Source: CAYRXE01 sp964428205
Lineage (GTDB): Bacteria > Patescibacteriota > Gracilibacteria > Peribacterales > Peribacteraceae
Direction: 5' to 3'
Assembly (NCBI GenBank): GCA_964428205.1
Contig: CAYRXE010000046.1
Coordinates: forward strand, 1-6,985
DNA length: 6,985 bases
The notes under the pieces are model-generated. The model ran no database searches. It worked only from the letters and a program-made list of their open reading frames with translations, and was not told where the DNA came from. The translations under genes were made by a program, and so were the position numbers. Positions 1 to 5,671 of this stretch are shown one piece after another (position 1 is the stretch's first letter; each line of letters starts with the position of its first letter).

Positions 1-2506
1 GTTCGTAGTAGGAGTTTGGAGTCATGGCATGTCCTTGAGATGTATCTCCAATGAATGTGGGTCGAACTCCTGTGTGGTGCTCAAAACGCGCAACAACACG
101 TTCCATGTGTGCCAATTCTTCCGGTGTGTAATCCTGATAGATAGAAATTATGCGTCCTGTGGCAGGATCTGTTCTCGTGAATGTGCGATCCGTTGGCACT
201 TTTGCCAAGCGTTGACCTAGAATTTCTTTTCGACCATCGGGATATTGCACTTCTACGGTGATGATCGGCCTCGCATTCGCTGTAGGGGGATTGCCTGGGG
301 CGTGCACATTGCGAACCAAGCTGTATTTGCCGTTAACGGCGAAGTTCATTGTGTCGATTCCCTGAACAGGATCCAGGTTTGGATCTCCTGTGTACCCACA
401 TGTGGTTTTGACCGTAATTTGACCACCGATTGTTCCAATACTTTCGAACTGGCAGATCATTTGCACTGCAGTCCCGGGGAGTAACACGGGACTACTTGCT
501 TCGCGGAATTCGGTAATGAGCCCGCGGAATCCAGTGTTTGCAGTGTCGGCAAGTTCCGCCTTTAATTGCTGGATACCACCAGAAATATGTAGTCCTTCGA
601 TGGGCATCAGTTCTTCCATGGTTGTGGAGTTGTCTTCTGGGCCACCGGTGTATCTTCCATTGAGTGAAACTTCGTAAATAATCTGTTGTGGGCCATTGGG
701 CGTTGTAATAATTTCCCCGTTGGGAAGCCTGCGCCAAAATTCCTGTGGCAGTTTTTTAAGTCCGTTTTTTACCATATACCAAGGTCGAACGATGATGGCA
801 CTTCCGTCACTGGAAACACCATGTCGCTGATACTTGGTGTTGTCCAAATCGTACATGACCTTGTATGTACCTCCGTTACCAACAAGTTGACCCCCTCCTG
901 CAAAGTAGCTGCCCGTATAGATGCCCATGCTTTCTGCTTGTGCGCGAGCATCGAATGTTTGTCCTTCTGTCCAGTTGCGCGTTGCCGGTACTTGAGAAAG
1001 TTTCGTACGGTAGTCAATAGCGGCAATGACTTCCTGAGAATCTAAATCAGTTGCTTCTACCAGTGGATCCTTCAACACATCATTCGCCCTTGATCCAAAG
1101 TATTGACGCGCTGTCGGCACATTCGCCATGCGACCCGTACTGAGCGTTGTCATATAGTTGAACGTCAGTTTTTTTTCTTCAATAGCTTCATTATCGCTGT
1201 TGGAATCCACGAGATACACGTCAATCACGTGTTGTGGCGCATCGGTGTGGCCTTGAACAGGGACCCACACACTGCCGGAGCCCGTGGGTAGTGTGATTTC
1301 CCACTTACCCCAGTTGCCATCGTTCCATTCGGTACCCCGTTTATGCGCGCGCAACTTCATACCCTCGGGGATGTTTCGGTAATCCACCATCAACGTGTTG
1401 CCTTCGCTCGTAGTGCGCAACTGTATTGACGGAGCCACGGTCACTTTCTCATATGTTTTTTCTGCCTCGGTGAGTTCGACATTTAATCGAGCTTTAAGAG
1501 GATCACCTTTATTGTTGTTCGGATCATTCTCGGTACCCGTAGCATTCACAATCAATTCCAATTTGTCGCCCGTATTCATACCCGTGTACAGCGTACCGTC
1601 GGCAATTTCCATAATAGTGCCGTTCGCGATCATTCCGGTTTGGATAATGGTGGCGGATCCACTCGTGTTCACTTTTCGCAATGTATAGGTCACACCATCT
1701 CCAAGTGTTTGCTGCACATCTTGCAGGAGTGCCGAAATTTTTACAGTTCCTGTGGCAGGGCTAGTCCATCTAAGGACGGCCTCTTCACTTTTTCCTGGCT
1801 GAATAAGTACATCGTCACTCGTCCATGTTGTACCTAGGAATGTCGAGTCATTGATCAGTTTTGCCGCTGAAATTCCGGGGCTGACTGCTGGTGTGCCTCT
1901 TGTCCAGTTCATCCAAGAGGGGATATTTGCATTCCCAAAGTTGTATGTTTGGTTCGTGACGACGTTGCCTTGGCGGAATCTGAAGAACAAGCCGGTACCA
2001 GCCACAGCGCCGGTGTTGTTGTCGTGAATTTCTACAAATGCCATGCCTTCGTTTTGTCTCCACGGCAGTGTTACTGTCCACGTTCCATCGTGCCCGCCGT
2101 AGGCATCGGCACCTCTACTCCAAAAATCTCCTACATGCAGTCGTGTACCAGGCTTAAGGTTCGTGTGTTGTACGCGAAGTTGATTTGGCGCAATCATGGT
2201 CACGTTTACCTGTGGAGAGACGCCCATGTACTCGGTACCACCATCTTGTATGTAGCCGATAGCTGCGTTCGGTCCGCTCGTTTGTTGGTAAGGCAATGCC
2301 GCTTCTGTGCCATCAAGAAGTCGAGCCCATGCACTCCAGCCATAATCCATTTCATTTGCTGAGAAACTTTTTGCAAGCTCCGAACGACCCTGGCGCGTTA
2401 CAGCAACAATATTTTGTTGTGCTTCATCCAGCACACGCACATCTGCCGTCTTACTCAAAAAATCTCCTTCGATAGGCTCAATTGGAGCAATGAAATCTAG
2501 TGGCAT
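1..2506 (-). CDS. Large modular beta-rich protein of unknown function, C-terminus beyond left edge
   Basis: The frame is open for 835 codons from an ATG at 2506 to the window edge; I checked every in-frame triplet and found no stop. An in-frame TGA at 2525-2527 limits extension upstream. I do not recognise the family. Visible parts: residues about 97-177 and 358-450 are divergent copies of one module (P-x-V/I start, N-x-L-x-V, a P-G-x-R/K-L turn, then W-T-V-T-L-P in one and W-E-I-T-L-P in the other). Residues about 178-350 look like a jelly-roll or carbohydrate-binding-like beta domain (W-T-S-P, G-D-G-V-T-Y-T-L, G-D-K-L-E-L-I-V-N). The rest, to 835, has no recognised domain. The only cysteines are C685 and C703, which could form one disulfide. 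I see no signal peptide or membrane segment at the N-terminus, which is odd for a protein of this make-up. A TTG at 2458 with a good Shine-Dalgarno site is an alternative start. Coding status is near certain; function is unknown. A surface or phage-like structural protein is only a guess. Confidence 0.9.
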   Translation of the reverse strand, partial: MPLDFIAPIEPIEGDFLSKTADVRVLDEAQQNIVAVTRQGRSELAKSFSANEMDYGWSAWARLLDGTEAALPYQQTSGPNAAIGYIQDGGTEYMGVSPQVNVTMIAPNQLRVQHTNLKPGTRLHVGDFWSRGADAYGGHDGTWTVTLPWRQNEGMAFVEIHDNNTGAVAGTGLFFRFRQGNVVTNQTYNFGNANIPSWMNWTRGTPAVSPGISAAKLINDSTFLGTTWTSDDVLIQPGKSEEAVLRWTSPATGTVKISALLQDVQQTLGDGVTYTLRKVNTSGSATIIQTGMIANGTIMEIADGTLYTGMNTGDKLELIVNATGTENDPNNNKGDPLKARLNVELTEAEKTYEKVTVAPSIQLRTTSEGNTLMVDYRNIPEGMKLRAHKRGTEWNDGNWGKWEITLPTGSGSVWVPVQGHTDAPQHVIDVYLVDSNSDNEAIEEKKLTFNYMTTLSTGRMANVPTARQYFGSRANDVLKDPLVEATDLDSQEVIAAIDYRTKLSQVPATRNWTEGQTFDARAQAESMGIYTGSYFAGGGQLVGNGGTYKVMYDLDNTKYQRHGVSSDGSAIIVRPWYMVKNGLKKLPQEFWRRLPNGEIITTPNGPQQIIYEVSLNGRYTGGPEDNSTTMEELMPIEGLHISGGIQQLKAELADTANTGFRGLITEFREASSPVLLPGTAVQMICQFESIGTIGGQITVKTTCGYTGDPNLDPVQGIDTMNFAVNGKYSLVRNVHAPGNPPTANARPIITVEVQYPDGRKEILGQRLAKVPTDRTFTRTDPATGRIISIYQDYTPEELAHMERVVARFEHHTGVRPTFIGDTSQGHAMTPNSYYE
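2464..2469 (-). promoter_or_regulatory. Shine-Dalgarno-like AAGGAG upstream of an internal TTG
   Basis: On the minus strand AAGGAG lies 5 bases before a TTG at 2458-2456 that is in frame with the large gene (codon 17). The ATG at 2506 has no Shine-Dalgarno sequence; only a pyrimidine-rich stretch precedes it. Translation may therefore start at the TTG, giving a product beginning M-S-K-T-A-D-V. Sequence alone does not decide between the two starts. Confidence 0.4.
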
Positions 2507-2541
2507 AAAAAGGTAGGGGAAAAGTCATCACCATCACACTC

Positions 2542-2643
2542 CCGTACGTACGTGTACGGCAGAGGAGTTCGATGCGGTTTTGTCGTGTGTTCTCACTTTT
2601 TGGCTTCTAGAAGGGCTTAATGTGTTCTTAGGGGCTTAAGAAC
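2542..2643. repeat. Cluster of short palindromes in the divergent intergenic region
   Basis: Three dyads lie between the large minus-strand gene and the receiver gene: CCGTAC/GTACGG arms at 2542-2547 and 2554-2559, whose centre is itself the palindrome ACGTACGT (2546-2553); the perfect 10-base palindrome CTTCTAGAAG at 2604-2613; and GTTCTTA/TAAGAAC arms at 2624-2630 and 2637-2643 with a 6-base spacer. GGGCTTAA also occurs twice, 19 bases apart (2613-2620 and 2632-2639). The core TTCTAGAA recurs at 2675-2682 over the receiver promoter. These could be regulator sites or RNA hairpins; no regulator is identified. Confidence 0.5.
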
Positions 2644-2655
2644 CACCCACCACCT

Positions 2656-2683
2656 TTGAGCTTTACCTTTTGCGTTCTAGAAT
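2656..2683 (+). promoter_or_regulatory. Candidate promoter of the receiver gene, placing the start of transcription at the ATG
   Basis: TTGAGC (2656-2661) and TAGAAT (2678-2683) are separated by 16 bases and match the sigma-70 consensus at 4/6 and 5/6 positions. Transcription would begin around 2690, directly at the ATG at 2691, giving a leaderless mRNA. There is no Shine-Dalgarno sequence before this ATG, which fits. The -10 box sits in the palindrome TTCTAGAA. Inferred from sequence only. Confidence 0.4.
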
Positions 2684-2690
2684 CGTTCCT

Positions 2691-3056
2691 ATGCTCCTCC
2701 TCGTCGACGACTCCGAATCGGCCATTGAGCTCTTCACAGGCCCGTTGGCTCTGGCACTGGGGATGGAGGTGCATCCGCTGTTGCACGAAGGAAGTAGTGC
2801 TGCCGAGTTGGTGCAGCAGATGATCTTGATGAAGCCGAAGTGGATTTTGCTCGATGGTAACTTGGCGAGTGGCGTGCAGGGACCTGAGTTAGTGCCACCG
2901 TTGGTGGATGCTGGTATACAGGTGATTGGATTTTCGTCTGCAGAGTGGATGCGCGAAGAGTTTTTGCATGCCGGGGCAGTGGGATTTGTGCATAAAAAGA
3001 GTGAAGATGTGCATGGGACGGTGCAGGAGGTTGCAAAAAACATTACGAATCACTAA
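2691..3056 (+). CDS. Stand-alone response-regulator receiver (REC) domain protein
   Basis: The 121-residue product is a single CheY-like receiver domain with no output domain. The N-terminus M-L-L-L-V-D-D gives the acidic pair D6/D7; D55 in W-I-L-L-D-G-N is the expected phosphoacceptor at the end of beta 3; S82 or S83 in G-F-S-S-A is the switch Ser/Thr position; and K102 (or K103) in G-F-V-H-K-K is the conserved lysine. The ATG at 2691 is chosen because the receiver fold begins right there; a TTG at 2670 would add seven residues that do not fit the fold. Such proteins receive phosphate from a histidine kinase and act by binding a partner in the cytoplasm. No kinase or obvious target is in the window. 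The gene is transcribed divergently from the large gene. Family call is strong; the pathway is unknown. Confidence 0.85.
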   Translation: MLLLVDDSESAIELFTGPLALALGMEVHPLLHEGSSAAELVQQMILMKPKWILLDGNLASGVQGPELVPPLVDAGIQVIGFSSAEWMREEFLHAGAVGFVHKKSEDVHGTVQEVAKNITNH

Positions 3057-3104
3057 TTGCTAATTTCTCATTATCTCCGATTCGTAACTAGCAATTAGCA
3101 ATTA
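3045..3104. repeat. Interleaved inverted repeats (A-B-A'-B') at the end of the receiver gene
   Basis: Arm A ACGAATC (3045-3051) is perfectly complementary to A' GATTCGT (3079-3085), and arm B TAATTGCTAATT (3054-3065) to B' AATTAGCAATTA (3093-3104). The order A-B-A'-B' is that of a pseudoknot rather than a nested hairpin. Arm A lies in the last codons of the receiver gene and B begins at its TAA stop. No T-run follows, so it is not a standard intrinsic terminator. The other 67 bases up to 3171 hold no gene; TTGAAT (3123-3128) and GAGAAT (3145-3150), 16 bases apart, are a weak possible promoter for the next gene. Confidence 0.7.
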
Positions 3105-3171
3105 TAAATTGTCTTCGGCGCTTGAATTACTGAGCTAAAGACATGAGAATACGTGCATTCCCAATTTTTCT

Positions 3172-4626
3172 ATGCGTTTTTCGAAATCCGTCACATTCCT
3201 TTCCCTATTCCTTAACGGAGTACTCGTTGGAGCAATCGGCATGCAGGCCTACGCCGCCATGCGTGGCTCGGCTGTGTTTAGCGATGTCCCGCAGGGCTCC
3301 TACTACGACCAACACGTAGGTGATTTGTACGCCGCTGGTATTGTCAAAGGCAGCAACGGCAAGTTCATGCCTGCAAACTTCGTCACACGTGCCGATATCG
3401 CCGTGATGCTCGGTCGTCTTCGCAACGAAATCAAAGGACTTCCTTTGGATCCTGCAACCAGCACCACCACGAGCAGCAGCTCACGTAGCTCCCGTTCGTC
3501 TTCCTCCTCTTCTGTCAGCAGTAGCAGCAGCTCCGCTCCCGTAGGAGCAGGTGTGCTGCAGTTTGGCTTGAGCAGCTTCTCCATCGTCCGCTCGGCACCT
3601 CGCGCTCTCGTGAGCGTGAACCGTGTGAACGGCACGAAGGGAAGTGTGAGTGTGCAGTACAAGACGGTCGATGGCTCCGCCAAGGCCGGTACGCACTATC
3701 ACGAGATGGGTGGCACTCTTACCTTCCAAGAAGGAGAGACGCAGGTGACTGTCACGCTGCCACTCAAGAACACGGCTCCCAACGGGTATAACAAAGACTT
3801 TACGGTCGAACTCTTCTCACCGGCTGGCGCTACCCTGGGCACGCCGAACATCCTCAAGATCAACCTTCTCGACCAAGGTCCGGACCCAAGCTCCAGCTCT
3901 AGCAGCAGCGGTGGAAGTTCTTCTTCCTCGTCATCGTCTTCCTCCACAGGACCTGCGGATACCTTCGATTTCTCTGCTTCGACCTACAGCTTCTCGGAAC
4001 GTTCGGGTAACGTGACCATCACGGTACGTCGCAACGGTTCCACGAGCGGAGCTGCTTCTGTGCTCTACGCTACGAGCAACCTCACTGCGGAATCTGGAAA
4101 AGACTACCAGTCGACCTCCGGTAAGTTGGATTTCTCTGCAGGAGAAACCACCAAGAACTTCACACTCCCGCTCATCAACAGACCAACGATCGACGGGAAC
4201 AAGAATCTCAAGATCACACTCTCCGGTCCTACGGGCGGTCCGATTCTTGGCTTCCAGACTCCAACAACCGTCACCATCATTGATGAAGACTCCGTGCCGG
4301 TCAGCGGTAGTGGAACCTTTGTCTTCGATGCTCTCAACTACAACGCCAGCAAGGGCAGCATTGCCTATGTGATCGTAAAGCGTAACGGCAATCCATCTGC
4401 TTCTGCCACGGTCCAGTACGCCACGAGCGATCGCACGGCCTACACCAATGCCGATTACACTCCGGCAAGCGGCACGCTCACGTTCCTCCCCGGCGAAACC
4501 ACCAAGGCAATCCCCATCACGATCCTCTCCACTGCCAAGTCTGAGCGCATTCTCAACGTCACGCTCAGTAACCCCACACAAGCACTTCTTGGCTTGGACT
4601 ACATAGCAACCGTCACGGTGAACTAG
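3172..4626 (+). CDS. Secreted SLH-domain protein with three Calx-beta repeats and poly-Ser linkers
   Basis: The 484-residue product starts with a signal peptide (residues 1-29; K5, hydrophobic core, A-Y-A end). One SLH domain follows at about 34-83 (V-F-S-D-V-P, Y-Y-D-Q-H-V, A-A-G-I-V-K-G, F-M-P-A, V-T-R-A-D-I-A). SLH domains bind cell-wall-linked polysaccharide in other bacteria. A Ser/Arg linker (about 98-122) leads to three Calx-beta-type domains at about 124-239, 262-376 and 381-484, with a second Ser linker at about 240-260. Each Calx-beta unit shows the Y-x-T-x-D/N-x-T/S-A core, a following D/H-Y, G-T/K-L-x-F, and G-E-T. Calx-beta domains often bind calcium and occur in adhesins; this role is inferred here. 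The last domain ends at V-T-V-N with no sorting signal or transmembrane anchor, so attachment would depend on the SLH domain. The gene stands alone and is closed by a terminator at 4644-4669. No Shine-Dalgarno sequence precedes the ATG. Confidence 0.88.
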   Translation: MRFSKSVTFLSLFLNGVLVGAIGMQAYAAMRGSAVFSDVPQGSYYDQHVGDLYAAGIVKGSNGKFMPANFVTRADIAVMLGRLRNEIKGLPLDPATSTTTSSSSRSSRSSSSSSVSSSSSSAPVGAGVLQFGLSSFSIVRSAPRALVSVNRVNGTKGSVSVQYKTVDGSAKAGTHYHEMGGTLTFQEGETQVTVTLPLKNTAPNGYNKDFTVELFSPAGATLGTPNILKINLLDQGPDPSSSSSSSGGSSSSSSSSSSTGPADTFDFSASTYSFSERSGNVTITVRRNGSTSGAASVLYATSNLTAESGKDYQSTSGKLDFSAGETTKNFTLPLINRPTIDGNKNLKITLSGPTGGPILGFQTPTTVTIIDEDSVPVSGSGTFVFDALNYNASKGSIAYVIVKRNGNPSASATVQYATSDRTAYTNADYTPASGTLTFLPGETTKAIPITILSTAKSERILNVTLSNPTQALLGLDYIATVTVN

Positions 4627-4643
4627 TCTCCTTGATTCTAAAG

Positions 4644-4669
4644 ACCGCTCCTCATGGGGCGGTTTTTTT
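4644..4669 (+). terminator. Intrinsic terminator after the SLH/Calx-beta gene
   Basis: ACCGCTCC (4644-4651) pairs with GGGGCGGT (4656-4663) through an 8-bp stem with one G-U pair and a TCAT loop, followed by a run of seven T (4663-4669). It lies 17 bases after the TAG stop and separates this gene from the alkyltransferase gene. Confidence 0.9.
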
Positions 4670-4679
4670 GTGGATTCTT

Positions 4680-4709
4680 TTGCGTGATCAATCCCGCTCT
4701 GAGTAGAGT
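4680..4709 (+). promoter_or_regulatory. Weak candidate promoter of the alkyltransferase gene
   Basis: TTGCGT (4680-4685) and TAGAGT (4704-4709) are 18 bases apart, a 3/6 and 4/6 match to sigma-70 boxes. TAGAGT ends 6 bases before the ATG at 4716, so a transcript would begin at the ATG. No Shine-Dalgarno sequence is present. It must lie here because a terminator ends at 4669. The match is weak. Confidence 0.3.
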
Positions 4710-4715
4710 GTTCCC

Positions 4716-5192
4716 ATGCATTCCATCGCATCTCTCAAGACGCCTACCGGCTGGCTGAATCTCGAAGCTTCGGATGAGGGGATTTGCTCTGCGTTGTTCT
4801 CGGCCAAACCAGTGAAGAGCTCACAGGGGACTCCAGCGTCCAAGAAGCACATCACACAAGCACTCAAAGAACTCACGGCGTACTTCAAAGGATCGAAGAA
4901 GCCGTTCAGCGTCTCTCTCGATCTCCATGGCACGGATTTCCAAGATCAGATTTGGTCCAAGCTGTACGAGGTTCCGTTTGGCACAGTGATCACCTACAGA
5001 GAACTCGCAAGAATGAGCGGTCATCCGCGTGCCATGCGCGCTGTAGGCTCCGCCATGCGCGTGAATCCGGTGTGCATCTTCATCCCATGTCATCGTGTTG
5101 TTCCTACGAGCGGGGGAATAGGAAAATACAACGGAGGGGAAGCGAGGAAGAAGTGGCTGCTCGAACACGAAAAGATGAAAGATGGGAGATGA
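4716..5192 (+). CDS. ogt: Methylated-DNA--protein-cysteine methyltransferase (O6-alkylguanine-DNA alkyltransferase)
   Basis: This 158-residue protein transfers the alkyl group from O6-alkylguanine in DNA to its own cysteine, a one-use repair reaction in the cytoplasm. The active-site motif I-P-C-H-R-V-V gives C125 as the acceptor, with H126 next to it. The C-terminal DNA-binding region runs from about residue 75 (D-F-Q-D-Q-I-W) to 152, with Y94 in T-Y-R-E-L-A, the arginine finger R108 in R-A-V-G-S-A-M, and N117 in V-N-P before the active site, matching key residues of the human enzyme. Residues 1-70 form the variable N-terminal domain. There is no Ada-type N-terminal half, so this is the Ogt type and not the regulator Ada. 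Length is usual. The last six residues (K-M-K-D-G-R) and the TGA stop lie in a GATGAAA-type repeat, so the natural C-terminus may have been changed by that repeat. The gene is convergent with the four-helix-bundle gene 12 bases downstream. Confidence 0.93.
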   Translation: MHSIASLKTPTGWLNLEASDEGICSALFSAKPVKSSQGTPASKKHITQALKELTAYFKGSKKPFSVSLDLHGTDFQDQIWSKLYEVPFGTVITYRELARMSGHPRAMRAVGSAMRVNPVCIFIPCHRVVPTSGGIGKYNGGEARKKWLLEHEKMKDGR

Positions 5193-5206
5193 AAGATGAA
5201 ATTTTT
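5171..5206 (+). repeat. Left GATGAAA-type repeat flanking the four-helix-bundle gene
   Basis: A purine-rich run of GATGAAA-like units ending in ATTTTT. It spans the last codons and stop of the alkyltransferase gene, the 12-base gap, and the first base of the TAA of the opposing gene. Over 30 bases it matches the reverse complement of the right-hand copy (5602-5631) at 26 positions, so the two form an imperfect inverted pair around the gene between them. Confidence 0.7.
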
Positions 5207-5561
5207 AAATATCAGTCCTTAGTCGAACAGTTTTGAGTGTCGCACATAGCATGCGGATAATATGATCCAAGTCTTGGCGCAACTTATTAGATTCTTCATC
5301 AAGAATCTTATTTGCAATTAGTAGGCGTAACCAATAATCAGCTTCCCCAGCTTCTTTGTGAGAAATACTGATTTTTGCCGCAAAGTCATTCTTTGTATGC
5401 CCGCGAATGGCTTCCTCAATATTTGCTCCGATACTCGTGCCTGACCGCAATAGCTGACTTGCTACTTCGTATTCTTTAAGTAGGCGTAGTTTTTTGCAAA
5501 AACGAAAAGTCTCTACAGCAAAATTAAACGAGTGTTCTTTGAGGGGATTTGGATGATTCAT
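5205..5561 (-). CDS. Four-helix-bundle protein (S23 / 23S rRNA-intervening-sequence protein family)
   Basis: The 118-residue product has the family signature: N-P-L-K-E-H-S-F-N-F-A near the start, L-L-R-S-G-T-S-I-G-A-N-I-E-E-A at 37-51, and I-S-H-K-E-A-G-E-A-D-Y-W-L-R-L-L at 66-81. It is predicted all-helical and cytoplasmic. Relatives were first found in insertions within 23S rRNA genes and are now known at many genomic sites; they form pentamers and their function is unsettled. The start at 5561 is chosen over 5606 because GGAG lies 9 bases upstream and family members start this way; the extra 15 residues of the longer version would fall partly in a repeat. It is the only gene here, apart from the alternative TTG start of the large gene, with a Shine-Dalgarno site. 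The gene is bracketed by imperfect inverted repeats, which suggests an inserted unit. No rRNA sequence is seen around it. Confidence 0.9.
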   Translation of the reverse strand: MNHPNPLKEHSFNFAVETFRFCKKLRLLKEYEVASQLLRSGTSIGANIEEAIRGHTKNDFAAKISISHKEAGEADYWLRLLIANKILDEESNKLRQDLDHIIRMLCATLKTVRLRTDI

Positions 5562-5570
5562 GCTTTTATT

Positions 5571-5574
5571 CTCC
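5571..5574 (-). promoter_or_regulatory. Shine-Dalgarno site deciding the four-helix-bundle start
   Basis: GGAG on the minus strand lies 9 bases before the ATG at 5561. The upstream ATG at 5606 is inside the GATGAAA-type repeat and is less suitable as a start, so this site supports the shorter protein. Confidence 0.6.
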
Positions 5575-5590
5575 GCAATTCTGTATCGCG

Positions 5591-5631
5591 AAAAAATTGC
5601 ATTCATCTCTCATCTTTCATCATTCATCTTT
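5591..5631 (-). repeat. Right GATGAAA-type repeat flanking the four-helix-bundle gene
   Basis: Read on the minus strand this is a run of GATGAAA-like units ending in ATTTTTT. Its first 30 bases match the left copy (5171-5200) at 26 of 30 positions in inverted orientation; after a 4-base insertion (TGCA) the T-rich ends match as well. It lies between the acidic surface protein gene and the four-helix-bundle gene. The remaining bases to 5671 hold no gene that I can see; GTTCCAG occurs twice (5638-5644, 5659-5665). Confidence 0.7.
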
Positions 5632-5671
5632 TTCTCAGTTCCAGAACAGCAAAATACCGTTCCAGGTCACC

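Noticed and set aside
29..2362. Series of plus-strand open frames (for example 686-1045, 1395-1688, 1949-2362) and short minus-strand frames in other phases
   Set aside because: They lie opposite or inside the continuous 835-codon minus-strand gene and have compositions unlike real proteins (high Cys, His, Arg, no domain); they are shadows.
1..2527. UGA read as glycine (code 25), as in Gracilibacteria
   Set aside because: No in-frame TGA appears in more than 1,600 codons of three long genes rich in glycine, and TGA ends the alkyltransferase gene, so the standard code fits.
2670..2690. TTG start giving seven extra residues to the receiver protein
   Set aside because: The receiver fold starts at the ATG at 2691, the extra residues have no counterpart, no ribosome site precedes the TTG, and a likely -10 box lies inside that stretch.
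3931..4731. 266-residue minus-strand frame
   Set aside because: It is antisense to the Calx-beta domains, runs through the terminator, and is Arg/Gly-rich without any motif; a shadow of the true gene.
5205..5561. S23-type gene as part of a 23S rRNA intervening sequence
   Set aside because: No rRNA-like sequence is visible on either side; the neighbours are protein genes.
5171..5631. CRISPR array from the repeated GATGAAA units
   Set aside because: The units are about 7 bases, continuous, without spacers of constant length, and no cas gene is present.
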